From Ceratothoa steindachneri (Eukaryota; Arthropoda; Malacostraca; Isopoda; Cymothoidae), in the NCBI GenBank assembly GCA_963969495.1, contig OZ018326.1, positions 514,631 through 578,630 on the forward strand: a stretch of DNA of 64,000 nucleotides, given 5' to 3'. Under the pieces are notes generated by a model, which ran no database searches, was not told the DNA's origin, and was given only the letters and a program-made list of their open reading frames with translations. Position 1 is the stretch's first letter. Every line of letters starts with the position of its first letter. Both the position numbers and the translations under genes were made by a program. Positions 10,940 through 23,120 of this stretch are shown here, in pieces.

Positions 10940-13190
10940 GGGGACTCATGATTGCAGCTTCATACCAGCCTCCTCGCCGTCGATATTTACCCATCAACAA
11001 TCTTCTAAACCTAACTGCTCACCGCAGGAATCCATTCATAGAGGGCGACCTCACTGCTAGTCTGGGGGCCTCGGGCTACACCAGAACTAACGAAAGGGGC
11101 AGAAATCTGCAGCTTGTTATGGACCGGGACAGGCTAGAGAGAGCCAGGCCGGAATTTCAGAACTACATCACCGCAAAGATCAGCTTCAGCACCCGACATA
11201 ATATTTACAAGTACCAAATTTCCTTTCAATCTGGTCAATATGCCTGGCCCCACGGTTCCAAGCGACCATATCTCATCATGGCCACGCGGATGCTCAACAG
11301 CTTTAAACCAGCCGACCTAAGCAAAGCTATCCTGGAAGAGATTGACGAGGAAACAAACAGCATAACACTCCTGATCTTGGAATTGGAAGAAAATTGCATT
11401 CAGTACATCACGCGCAAAAGCCCTCCGCAGCCCAGCTAGACCGAGGAGATACGAGATATTGCCCCAGAACATAGAGAGATCTATGAGGAAGTCAGGCAAG
11501 TTGGCCCAAACAGGATAACACCAGAAGACTCCGTCGACTAAGAGAGGAACTCAAAGACCAGATCAACGTACAACAACGGGCCTTATCGGACGGAATTATC
11601 GAGAGGTTCGACACAGAGCAAAATCCCCAGAAATTCTGGAAGGAGATAAAAAAGCTGAGAGGTATGCCCCCGAAGGAGAAAATAAGGCTGGTAGATCATG
11701 GGAAAATCATAGAAGATCTGGAGAGACTCGAAAAAAGGTTCAGAAGGTACTGGCGAAAAGTATTCTCCATCCTCCCTGAAGAGAACGAGGATTTCGACCT
11801 GGAATTCAAACAGCAGTTTATTGACGAACTCAATATCATAATCCACCCGCACGCATCCCCATTTGCACGTTTCCGAAGAGAGGAGAATGGTGGGCCACGG
11901 ACGACTGATCACTGCTGAGGAGTTCCTGAGTACGCTCAAATGGTTTAAGCATTAACCATTTGTTTAATGCCCCCCCCCCCCCCGCCTGCTACAAGTCATT
12001 ACGAATGTAATTAACTTTGCACTGAATACTGGCTACTTCCCTGATGGATGCAAGGTGGCAAAGGTCATCGTCATACCAAAAGGAAAAAAGTTGCCACAAC
12101 AGCCAATGGACTACAGGCCCATCTCCCTCTTGAAAATCATCGGCAAGATTCTGGAAAAGATCCTTGCCAACAGGCTTCAGAAAAAACTTGATGAAAAGGG
12201 GGCCCACAACCCACCACAACATGGGTTCCGGAAGAAGCGTGGAACGGACACTGCACTCGCGCTCCTAACCGAGAAAACCGCCCAGTGCCGAGAGGAATGG
12301 AAAGTACACTGGCATCGTACTAAAAGACGTGCAAAAGGCCTCGAAAAGGTCTGGCTGAGGGGCCTTCAACATAAGTTCCTGAATCTTCAGCTAGACCCGA
12401 TCCTGGAACGCATTATCTGCGACTTCGTCATGGAACGGCGTGCCAGAATCATAATTGTGGGTCACCAAGGACCAGAGTTCCTCCTCGAGGCCGGAGTATC
12501 ACAGGGAAGTTGTCTGAGCCCCCTCCTTTATCTAATCTACATAATAGATTTACCAACTCCGATAAAGGAGGACTCAATATATTTCCAGTTCTTGGCGATA
12601 TAACCCAGGTGATCCCTGGTACATACAGAAATCCCAGGGCTCAGGCTCTCTAGAATGCAAATGAAATCAGCAACGTAAATGAATACGAAAGAAACTGGAA
12701 GATCCGCACGAATAGCCGAAAGTTCAAGATCCCTGCCCTCGGCCGCAGAAAAACAGCGGACATGACAATAGGGGAGCTAATATTTCCCTGTCACCAAGAA
12801 GGTAGTGTTCTGGTGCTCAACATCACCTCCACCGGGTACGGCCATCACTTCATAACGCTGGGAATTCTGGCGAATTTAGAACTCAACAAACTTCACAGAT
12901 TTAGAAATATGAGCTATAACAACATCAGAAAGTTATATCTTATGCATATTTGACCAACACTCGTATACCCCGTGGTGGTGGCCCAAACCCTAAGTAGGAC
13001 TCACTTGGAGTGCCTACTAAGAGTCCAAAACAAGGCGTCTCTCTATATAAAGAAACACAGAGGGCGATATCAAATACACCAAAGAGAACTCCACCGAAGA
13101 GCCCCCATGATACCTATCAATCTGGCGCCCTAAAGTTTGGCCAAAGGAACTTGGGAGAGGATCCGGAATAAAACATCCTAGCGGACAAAA
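10940..13190 (+). pseudogene. Diverged Jockey-like LINE ORF2, copy 3
   Basis: The remnant starts inside the endonuclease (LMIAASYQPPRRRYLPINN, 10,946 on), with EGDLTASLGASGY near 11,040. A linker follows (FWKEIKKLRGMPPKEKI), then RT motifs at 12,055-12,600: DYRPISLLKIIGKILEKILA, QHGFRKKRGTDTALALL and GVSQGSCLSPLLYLIY. The expected catalytic box near 12,590 is destroyed by a shift: QFLAI then stop where copy 1 has QYADDF. A C-terminal block with LRVQNKASLYI lies near 13,040. It is more GC-rich than copies 1 and 2 and represents a different subfamily. It is 5'-truncated and carries several frameshifts. Confidence 0.8.
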
Positions 13191-13830
13191 GGGATAAAGT
13201 GACCAGGGCTAGGCAATTTCCCATCTCGAGACAATGCTATATATATATATGGAAGTATAAATAAATAAATAAAATAATTTTAATTAAGTATAAAAGAAAA
13301 TCTTGAATGCGTTAAAACACAAAATAAGGTTTACACAAAAATACAAGTTACAAGATTGATTGAAGGTCATGGAAAAAAGAAAAAGAAATCTAATAAATGA
13401 AAAGCGTAGCCCTCACTATCAAGGCAAACACTACATACACTCTTCACCCACAATTTATCTTCTAATCCTCCACACCAATCTTTTTCCTAACTATTATTCA
13501 TCAATCAATTCTTTCAGTGATTTACTCAGTCTGTACGCTTGCTCTCTCGCTGCGAACTGGTAAAGGTTATCACAGGTAAAGGAGGAAAGGTTTTTGGGAG
13601 GACCTAAAGAAAACGCCTTCCTAAGAAAACTTCTAAGAAGAAATATATGCGCTCCTGGGGCTGATTGGAGGTTCCTACTGTTCCTCTTGAGCGAAGTAGC
13701 CTCCCCGAAGGGGTTGCTCTTCCTTATTCTAAATTCTTGACTCTTTTTTCATACTTTTTACCTCAAACTTGCTTCTCACTAGCACTATATATCTTGGTCA
13801 CCGGCCAGGTCTGAGTTGCAGTTGGTAGTA
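13191..13830. other. Unassigned spacer
   Basis: A short (TA)n run and an AT-rich tail follow the copy 3 LINE, possibly its 3' end. The remainder has no supported feature. Confidence 0.4.
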
Positions 13831-14103
13831 AAATATAGTGAACCCCTGTAGGAGACCCTCTTAGAGGGCCAGAAAAGGAGGGCCGATTCTCGGTCACTAG
13901 CCAGAACCCAACTGTGGAACACTGTTAGGGCTAGGCCCAGATAGGTACGGTTGACCATGGAAAGTGCGAAAATTGGAAGGTAGGCGAGATAGAACTAGGA
14001 CAGATAGAGGGGCTCATCCCACTTATGTAGACTGATTAAGACTCCACAACTGAAGATCGACAGAAGAACCACTCTCCTCGGAGAGTGGACGACTCCCGGG
14101 AAG

Positions 14104-15420
14104 ATGGACCCAACGGACTTCAAAAGGCTTCCCCTGAAACTCATACCCAACGGAAGGACAAGATCAGCACAAGAAGAGGTGCAATGCATATTTATAGATA
14201 TGGAGATACCAATAATCAAATGCATTGAGACACCATCTGGATTCACAGTTATTTCCTAGGAAAACAAAGACGTAGAGGAGCTACTGTCATCTGCTGGGAG
14301 CATTACGCTAAGGAAGTTAGACTAGGAAGCTAGAGTACCACCACAAATCACGGCTAACAGAAGTGTCATCTGCTAAAAAATCGAGTCCTTGGTAGGAGAG
14401 CACTCATGCCAAGAAATAAGAGAAGAACTTCAGGAGAGACAAAAAATGGCTCAAAATTGCAGAGGGGGTCAAATTTAAAGATCACACTCACGTTTTCAAG
14501 GTCATTTGTGAATCTACCGAAATGGCTTGAAGTATCATGGAACAGGGACTTCTCGCTTTCAACATGAGGACCCCATCCGCCCGCATACAAAGAGACGTCT
14601 TCACAAGTATACAGATATGCTTCCGATGTTATGCGTTGGAAGAACATACGACGCAAAATTGCACCCCAAAAGACCTTATAATTTGTTCTGAATGTGGAAC
14701 TGAAGGCAATTCTTGGCGATACTGCAACAACACAGTTAAAAGATGCATTAACTGCCATGAGAGACACAGAACTATGGACATGATTGGTCCCAAAAGAAGA
14801 GAAATTATAAAGAGAAAAGAGACAGAGTCAAACAGAAATAATACGAACATAAATAAAAACGCAGCAATGGCAAAAAGTAACCAACAAGGACCGGCAACTC
14901 CGATCAATTTAGATGGTACGGTAAAAGTAAAAATACTTAATTGTATATTACATGCCCACGTGATTAATATAGCTAACAAAAGAAGTTATGCAACAACAGT
15001 CAACAGCATGTTACAGGAAAACGGGCTCGAACCGATGAAATTCCCAAAAGAAGTCGACTCATCGGACATTTTCAGAATCAAAGTCACAGAAAAGACAAAA
15101 CATGAGTTATTCGAAGAGGCAAAAGGAAATTAACAGGCACAAGAATCAGAAGAGGACACAATCAGCAAAAACTCAGAGACTGAAAACTCCTCCGACGACA
15201 CAGAGCAAGAGTGCACACGGGTTACTCGTAGGAAAGCCCAAAGAAAGGACGGATCTAAATCCGCAAGTAAAAGGAGTCCATCACCCAGAAATGAACTACC
15301 AGATGGACCCTCGAATGCAGTCAGCAGAGGGAGAACCCCAAAGAAATGAAAGAAGAACCAGAAAAAGAAGAAACACCGATAACTTAACAGATAGGACAAA
15401 CTTTACGGAAAACGAATAAA
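14104..15420 (+). pseudogene. LINE ORF1, CCHC gag-like protein, copy 2 (broken)
   Basis: The start MDPTDFKRLPLKLIPNG matches copy 1. A stop after TVIS (about 14,258) and another near 14,530 break the N-terminal half. The zinc-knuckle region at 14,620-14,800 reads CFRCYALEEHTTQNC, CSECGTEGNSWRYC and CINCHERHRTM. It closely parallels copy 1, but the final CPKC has become GPKR. The acidic and basic C-terminal tail (EEDTISKNSETENSSDDTE) lies in another frame. Without the duplicated spacer of copy 1, ORF2 follows within about 20 bases of the ORF1 tail. Confidence 0.75.
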
Positions 15421-17806
15421 CGAACGGAAATGGACAATAGATTATGGATATTAAGAAATTAAAAATACTACAAATTAACACATACGGATGGAAAGACCAA
15501 GAAATTATGTACGGAAACTTATTCAGAAAGATTGACTTAGATGTTATACTAGTATCAGAACATGGAAGAAACACAAAAAACGAGAAATTAAAGATATGGA
15601 ACTACAATGTTATTAACACAAATCCTTTAGGAGAAACACACGACGGAGCGGCAATAGCGGTCAAACAAGAATTGCAGTACAAAACAATAAAAGGATTGGT
15701 TGATACATATTTAGCTATAGAAATTAAAATGGAATTAAGCTACATCATTGTCGCAAGTGGATACCAGCAACCAGACGCCCCCAATTACGGGTACAAAACT
15801 TTACTAAACTCTTCAACTATAGGATACCGGTTATTTTGATGTGCGATTTAAACGTCCATTGCTGGGCTTCTGGGTACAGAAATACAAACAGAGTCGGAAA
15901 ACAACTTAACACGTTTATCAATAGACTTATACTGCAAAAGACTGCGACCCAGTTTCCCTACATACTTACGAATAGATCACGCACCAAAACCGGATATTTG
16001 CCTGGCTAACTTCAATCTGCCCTTTAACTATTTTATGGAACCAGTGGATATTCCTTGCAGTGACCACACTGCGACTTTAATGTACACGAATCCTATACAA
16101 ATGCCTTCGAAGAAATGGAAGACGTATCATAGAGCGGATTGGGATAAGTACAAAGAATTACTTCAGACGTACGTTTCCAGCTCGTTCGGAGAAGCCACTT
16201 TAGAGGAAATCGACGGGTAGTTGGATAGGATCAGAGAAGAAATTAAAAGGGCAGAGAAGGGGTCCGTCCCTATTAACTCGCTCCAAACCATTAAACAATT
16301 TTGGTGGACAGCAGAAATGGTGGCTTTGGGCGAGGAGATCGCCCGGGTGGCAGAACATATAAGAAGATTCGGAACATCAAGGGAAGCATACAACGCACTA
16401 AGGAGACAGAAAAGAGAATTAATAGCACTAATTTATGAAAAACAGAGAGAAATGGGATCAGCACATTGAGAAATTAGATGTGGAAACCTCACAAAGGGAA
16501 TTTTGGAAACATATCAACAGATTAAAGACTCGGACAACAGGGGATAAAAATGAAAATTAAGGATGCTGCGAACAACATTCTAGAAGATGAAGAAGAAAGG
16601 GAGGCATTATCTAGAGAGCACTGGAGAAATGTATTAAAAATTAGCGAAGAAGAGAATGAGGACTATGACATTGATTTCGTACATTAGATCGTGGACGAAC
16701 TCAATAGAGAGAAATAACAACGACAGAATAAGGGCACCATTACATCTGAGGAATTAAAAAAAAACATGAAGAACTTCCGACAGAGAGCCCCAGGCAGATC
16801 GGGACTCACCAGATTAAATTACATCGAAGCACCCCTGAACATACTGAAGGAAGTGAGAAACGTCTTCAATGCGTGCTTGAACACGGGATACTTTCCTGAT
16901 TAACTGAACGTGGCGAAGATGATATTCATCCTTGAGGCAGGAAAACCCCCAGATCAAATAAGTAACTACAGCCCCATCTCGCTGCTAGATTTCATCGGTA
17001 AGGTATTTGAAAAAATAATAAATAACAGACTGTCCAAATTCCTCGATGATAATGGCCGAAGAAACTGCTGCCAATTTGGCTTCAGGAAAAACAGAAGCAC
17101 GGAGATGGCCCTTGGAGTCATCCTTGAAAAGATAGCGAAAGAAAAGAGAGAAAAAATGAGCGTAGACATCGTATGCCGAGACGTGTCCAAGGCATTCGAC
17201 AAAGTATGGCAGAGGGGTATACAACTAAAGATACTCAGATTAGGAATGAAAAACAAGATTGAAAGGATTTTATGTGATTATGTAATGGGGAGACGTGCTT
17301 ATGTGGAAATAGGACGACATAAGGGTGAAATATTCGAGCTCGCTGTGGGTTTGCCCCAAGGCGGATGTTTGAGTCCGTCTCTCAATTCAATATACACAGT
17401 AGATATACCACCACCAAGAAATGAAGGCTGCTTGAACATCCAATTTGCCGATCTCGTCACTCAAATCATAGTTTGCCCTAGAAGAATGGCCCAATGCAAG
17501 CTAGGAAAAATGCAGAAGAGATAAGAAGCATTAATAGATACAAAGAAAAATGGAAAATTAAAACCAATAGAGATAAATTTAAAATGGTACCTGTGTACAG
17601 GAGGAGCATCTCAGATGTATATGTAGAAGGACAGCGCTACAGATACGACAAAGAATGTAAGGTGCTCTACCTTATCATTACGAAATCAGGTTATAAAAAG
17701 CATGTAACTGAGAGGGTAAATCGAGGGAAGAGTAGCCTGGCATTACTGTACAAGTTAGTTAACCTAAGCATGAAAAACAAGAGAAAAATATCAAGCCTTA
17801 GTACAG

Positions 17807-19935
17807 TTAGCGATTACACTGGCCTACGTTTTAAAAATTTTTCAAAACTCAAGGGTTTTACAACTGATTTAGGATCCTTTTTGCGTGCTGAATTAAAAAA
17901 ATATCATTCATTTTCTTGGGTGAAGTTTGGTTTCTAAGATACACTCGATTTTTATTACAGTATATTTTTCCCAAATGGCACTACATCCAAGCGTATATTG
18001 ACTTTGTTTTTGCCACAGCTGGTCATGGGTTACCTTAAATAACTAGTAATTCTTTCTCTTTTCAGGTCTAGTTATGCAGTGTAAGAACCATCCTAACAAA
18101 TTTTGTTTCATCTGCGGACACGTGGATCTTCCAGGCCGTCAAGCGAAAATCACGGATTTTGTGAAGAAGGCTTATTACGCTTATTTTAGAGTCAAACTAG
18201 GGGACCAGGATAAGGCATTTGCTTCCCATATCTGATGCAAAACACATGTGGAGAACTTAAGGGATTGGAGGAATAGGAAAAGAAAGAGTAGGCCATTTGG
18301 TGTTCCAATGGTGTGAAGGGAAGGAAAAGATCACGTTACCGACTGTTACTTCTGCATGACAAATTTAAAAGGCATCAATCGCAAGAACAAGCACCATGTT
18401 CAATACCCTGATGTTTCTTCTTCCATGTAGCCAATCCTCCATGGACTAGATGTTCCTGTTCCTGAGCCGGATGTCATCATGGAATCTAGTTCTGATTCCG
18501 AATCTACTGACATGACTGATACAGGTGAGTGTGGTGCATACGAGCCAGAAGAGGACGACCGATCGGTGCCATTGACCCAAGCCGAACTCAACGACTTGAC
18601 ACGAGACCTGAACCTATCTAAGGAGTCTGCCTAGCTGCTGGGTTCTCGTCATCGAGAGAAACATCTACTTGCTCCAGGAACAACGTTCTATTGGTATCGG
18701 GAACGTGAGAAAGAATTCAGAACATTCTTTATGTTCGATGGAGCGTCTTCATTGATCTACTGTAACAATCTTGTTGAACTGATGAAATTAATGAGTATGA
18801 AGTATATTGCCTTGGAATGGAGACTTTTTATTTACGTGTCTAATAGAAGTCTCAAGGCAGTTCTTTTGAATAACGGAAACAAGGTTTCATCAATCTCTGT
18901 TGGAGACTCGGCTGAAATGAAAGAATCCCACAGCAGCATGGAACGTCTGTTGTCTGCTGTCAATTACCAGGAACATAAATGGTTGATTTGTAGAGATCTT
19001 AAAGTTGTTGGACTCATCCTAGGACTTCAAGGTGGGTACAAAAACTATCCATGCTTTTTGTGCTGGTGGGATAGTCGGGCTGACGACCAGCATTATGTCA
19101 GACAAAAGTGGCCATCAAGACAAGGATTAGAACCCGGGTCACACAATGTTCTGTCCCACCCGCTGGTTGAACCGAGCAAGGTGTTACTTTCACCCCTACA
19201 CATCAAATTCGGCCTAATTAATAACTTTGTAAAAGCACTGGACAGGGAAGGGGGAGGATTTGCCTTCCTCCAGAGGAGCTTAAGGAAGGTATATTTGATG
19301 GTCTTCAGATAGGAGAACTCATAAAAGACTCTAGTTTTGATGATTCATTAAATCCTACTGAACTCTCTCCCTGGCTGTCCATTAAGTTAGTCATTACAAA
19401 CTTCCTTGGTAACCACAGAAGTCCTCAATACCAGAAGATGGTTGATGACTTAATGGAGAAGTTCTGCAAACTTGGTGCGCGTATGTCAGTGAAAATGCAC
19501 TTTCTTCGGTCCCATCTGGACTACTCGTAGTTTCCAGAAAATTGCGGAGACTTCAGTGAATAACAGGGTGAGCGCTTTCACCAAGACATCCGTGTCATGG
19601 AGGAACGCTATCAAGGCCAATGGGATGTGAACTTTCTGGCTGACTACTGTTGGTGCCTTACGAGGGATGTGGTGTCTGCTTGGCACAATCAGAGGTCACT
19701 GAAGAGACCATTCATCCATGAGTAGCTTATTTTATGCATTGTACTATTCATGCTATCTATTAAAAATATTCTGCAAACCTTCTGTGAGTAAATCAGTCCA
19801 ATATTTGCTCTTTTGTGTTTCATTCATAACAAATATTTGAAAATATAGGAGTTTTTGGTATGTCCTCATATTTCAATAACCTGGCCTGATTGGGTAAAAT
19901 GAGCATGATTTTCAGATTCAGTGCAAAAAACTGAC
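17807..19935 (+). mobile_element. Insertion of unknown class inside LINE copy 2
   Basis: The LINE reading is lost after KNKRKI near 17,800 and resumes with IIYLTLNTTQP at about 19,945. The intervening 2.1 kb carries AT-rich flanks and one long protein-coding remnant. I found no convincing terminal inverted repeats or target duplication at the two junctions. It could therefore be a DNA transposon with eroded ends, a retrocopy, or part of a larger repeat. A polypyrimidine tract ending in cag just before the coding start looks like a splice acceptor, which argues against a processed retrocopy. Confidence 0.55.
18074..19724 (+). pseudogene. Unassigned repeat-borne protein family (pseudogene)
   Basis: From ATG 18,074 one frame continues for about 1.2 kb with only four premature stops (near 18,236, 18,315, 18,428 and 18,632). 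A shift follows near 19,270, with more coding sequence to about 19,724. Near the start is KFCFICGH, a possible CxxC pair, and later CYFCMTNLKG and YPCFLCWWDSRADDQHY give further cysteine pairs. An acidic stretch (ESSSDSESTDMTDTGE) and an RSHLDY-like block with GERFHQDIRVMEERYQG follow. I recall this protein as a recurrent, uncharacterised multi-copy family in invertebrate genomes; that is memory, not a search. No catalytic function is claimed. Confidence 0.65.
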
Positions 19936-20500
19936 CTAAAATCAGGTATTATATATTTGACCTTGAATACAACCCAGCCCAGTGGTTTTTACCTAACCAT
20001 CGCGATGTACACGATCTCGAGAAGTAACCTAATAAGACTCAAAAAAGTCCGAAATAAAGCTATCTACTTAACAACAAACACCAGAAGAGGAAAAAGAAGA
20101 AGACTACAAGACCTGCATAGGGAGGCAAGGATAGAGCCACTTAACCGAATAATTGCAAAAAGAGCAATGAAAGTCTTTGCAAAGCCACAGAATGAAGTAG
20201 GAGTTGAATTAACCAACCAAATTGCCCAGATAGAAGGATCGAGATCACACAGATTATTCCCAAGTTCCCAAGGATAGATGAGGGAGGAGAAGAAGACGAA
20301 GAACAAATGTACACCTAGAGAAAGAGATTAATACTTGACGACGACTAAAAGTAATCAATTAACCGAAGCAAACCAGAGAATACCATATAGTCGATTATAA
20401 ATAGAATAGGAATACAAAAGAATAGATAGCGAGAGAGAAACTTTCACCATTTTTGACTAAGGATATTTAATATTAACAGTTTGAACGCCTGATAAATACC

Positions 20501-20989
20501 ACTAATACTTTCTAACTTTACCTTGCTAGCTATACCACCTAAAATGGACAGAGATAAGCCTTACCTCCAGGCAATTAGCATCTTTTTGCAAACCTCTTAC
20601 TTCGTTCAGCCTTCTGCATCTACTCGTTTTTTACTATCATATTCGCACACGGGACTCACAGTGATACGTGGGACAGGGATCACGATAAACTGTTATACTT
20701 ATAGTTAGAGACAAGCAACACATCGTGGTTCGGATTCCACGTTAAGCTGTAGGTCCCATGACTAACTAAGTCCACTTTTGTCTCCTACTATTTTCTTTCC
20801 TCTCCTATCCTAAAACTTTCTTCTTCCTCTCCCTCTCACTCCTAACCGCCGTCCTAACAGTGCTTGGAGCCTACTTTGGCTTTAGACAGTGTGACTATCG
20901 GGGTCTATAAAGGAGTACCGGCCCTTTCCCCCTCCCTCCTTGGCCACTCCATGAGCGACAAGGGGGCGGGAGGAGGGTCGGAAGAGCTT
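20501..20989. other. Spacer with possible SINE-like B-box
   Basis: At about 20,729 the sequence ggttcggattcc followed by acgttaagctgtaggtccc resembles a pol III B-box and the body of tRNA-derived SINEs. No A-box or full tRNA fold was found, so this is weak. The rest is pyrimidine-rich with no supported feature. Confidence 0.25.
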
Positions 20990-21438
<449 letters not shown>

Positions 21439-21576
21439 GAAAACTCAGAAAGTATCGCGTGAGTAAGAAATATTAGCAACAAAGCTCACTACGAAAATTA
21501 ATACGAGGATTCCAAGAACTTTCGAACTTTATTTTGAGTTCTTTATCAAGGAATAATAAAAGTATTGAAAATTGTA

Positions 21577-21579
<3 letters not shown>

Positions 21580-21631
<52 letters not shown>
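21580..21631. repeat. (AT)n microsatellite
   Basis: About 50 bp of pure AT dinucleotides inside a PLE-tail-like segment. Confidence 0.95.
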
Positions 21632-21634
<3 letters not shown>

Positions 21635-22246
21635 ATGATACAGAGGAGAGAGAACGCCCACAAAAAAAAAAACAATCAACAGAAAAAAATGAAAAAGGAA
21701 GATGAATACAAACTAAAATCATTAAATCAGGTAAATTCAAAAGACTAAAGGTTGACAAGAGGATTAAAATACCGCCTAAGTAATTTGGGAGGGAGAAAAT
21801 CTGGGCAAGAGATTAACATCAGAGGTCAGGATTGAAAAAACAAGGTAGAATAAGTACAAATGTTCTAAAGACTTGACCCAAACGAAAATAAATACACAGG
21901 CATAAACATAATGCTACATAGATGCACACACACAAAAAAAAGTTAAATAGTTTATTAAGATTAATATAAATATTTAGTCTCAAATTAAAATTTTCGACAG
22001 TGCATTGTGAATATAATTTAAAAAATAACCATCGAGTTTATATAAGCCAGGACTTAAATTAAAATTTGGGAATTTACTTATAAAAGTCGATTCAATTTAA
22101 ATGCAGCCCCTGCGTCAAAGATCTAATCTTAAAAGATATCCTTAATGAACTTAGATTCACACCCCCTGATTAGAAACTCCAATTTGATCTATATAAACTA
22201 TATATATTCTACGCTTGGTGTGATTGCATGTATTCTTAGTGTTCAA

Positions 22247-22293
22247 CTGAAGCTGGCGTGACAAACTCGATGCCGAAACTGGTCTAGAGATAA
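22247..22293 (+). other. Hammerhead-like hairpin motif
   Basis: The sequence reads actgaagctggcg, a loop, then tgccgaaactggtc. The layout is a CTGAAG box, a GGC/GCC stem and a GAAAC box followed by GTC, the order seen in hammerhead ribozyme cores. The core deviates (C in place of the expected A before the stem), and no helix I partner was found. A conserved element-end hairpin is equally possible. An aataaata run follows, as at the other two motif types in this window. Confidence 0.4.
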
Positions 22294-22540
22294 TAAATAC
22301 TACGCTCCTCCACAGTGGTTTTATTTATATGTACATTTAGAATCTGTCATTGGATTAAACAATTGTTCTGCTATTTATCTTCGTTTTTTCTGTCATTTGC
22401 TACTTCGAAAAAATCCGAGCCTGGGTGAGTGGTTCGAACCATTCACACTGAGGCAGCGAGCAACCGCTTTGATCTCAATTAAACCCCATCTCAATATATC
22501 CCCATGATAATAAGTGTAATAGATTAGTTTATGATAAGAC

Positions 22541-22542
22541 AT

Positions 22543-22634
<92 letters not shown>
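22541..22634. repeat. (AC)n then (AT)n microsatellite
   Basis: About 20 bp of (AC)n leads into about 74 bp of (AT)n. It directly abuts the inverted PLE tail that starts with gcaatgtcccgcagg. Confidence 0.95.
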
Positions 22635-22637
<3 letters not shown>

Positions 22638-23120
22638 ATGTCCCGCAGGAAAAAATGAAATGGTGTTTCCGAGTACTTTCGAACTTTATTAAGTTTCTTA
22701 TCAAGGATAACTACAAGAAATAATATTTTATTAGAGGCGTATATACGAAAGAAAAGTATAAAAGACCGTCTCAAAAAAAAAGAAATCACCAATGAGGAAG
22801 ACGGAAGGGGAAAGGTAAGGATTCACATTAAGAATGACAAGAAGCAGGTAATAAGGTCAAACTGAGAAGACGAAAGGGTAACAGATTAAAAGAAATGGAG
22901 ATAGCCTAACAAAGAGCGAAAGAGTAGGGAAAATACAATGTACATAACAGAGCAGTGTCATAATTTTTTTAAAAAAGGGGTCCACATAACTAAAGATTGT
23001 ATATAAAACTAAAAGGAAAAGTCAGAACTAATTTCTTTAAGTATTTTCCAATATTTTGAAATTGGCCATAAGCTTTGTTATCCTTACCCTTTTCTTCAAA
23101 ACTATCTTTCTTCTGCTAAA

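Larger units (their letters stand above)
15430..20277 (+). pseudogene. LINE ORF2, copy 2 (broken and interrupted)
   Basis: The ORF begins with MDNRLWILRN then a stop; a second frame carries KILQINTYGWKDQE from 15,465. The endonuclease has SEHGRNTK, a CDLNVHC box near 15,845 and PCSDHTATL near 16,055. The RT (16,910-17,524) has FDKVWQRGIQLK and VGLPQGGCLSPS. The catalytic box reads QFADL, so the second Asp of the YADD pair is lost. After the insertion, 19,940-20,277 supplies the C-terminal block with KKVRNKAIYLTTNTRRGK. Multiple stops occur throughout. Confidence 0.8.
13831..20500 (+). mobile_element. Jockey-like non-LTR retrotransposon, copy 2, split by an insertion
   Basis: The plus-strand counterpart of copy 1. 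Its 5' UTR (about 13,840-14,100) shares gggctaggcc and neighbouring blocks with the reverse complement of 5,740-5,960. ORF1, ORF2 and a 3' tail follow. The tail shares a tttgaacgcct block near 20,480 with the opposite strand of positions 25-40. ORF2 is split between about 17,805 and 19,935 by a foreign segment of about 2.1 kb. The two halves match consecutive parts of the C-terminal region of copy 3, so a single element was interrupted. Confidence 0.8.
21439..22540 (-). mobile_element. PLE-tail-like segment with internal (TA)n
   Basis: The block at 21,490-21,560 (aactttcgaactttattttg, then ttctttatcaagga) is related to 22,670-22,705 and, inverted, to 25,937-25,975, the tail of PLE family 2. 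A 50-bp (AT)n interrupts it at 21,580-21,631. Further right the sequence is purine-rich like 22,740-22,930. I assign it as a diverged 3' tail of a PLE-type element on the minus strand. No coding sequence is visible. Confidence 0.5.

Noticed and set aside
22420..22450. gtggttcgaaccattcac as a tRNA T-loop or B-box
   Set aside because: It is a local palindrome; no acceptor stem, D-arm or anticodon arm could be folded around it.
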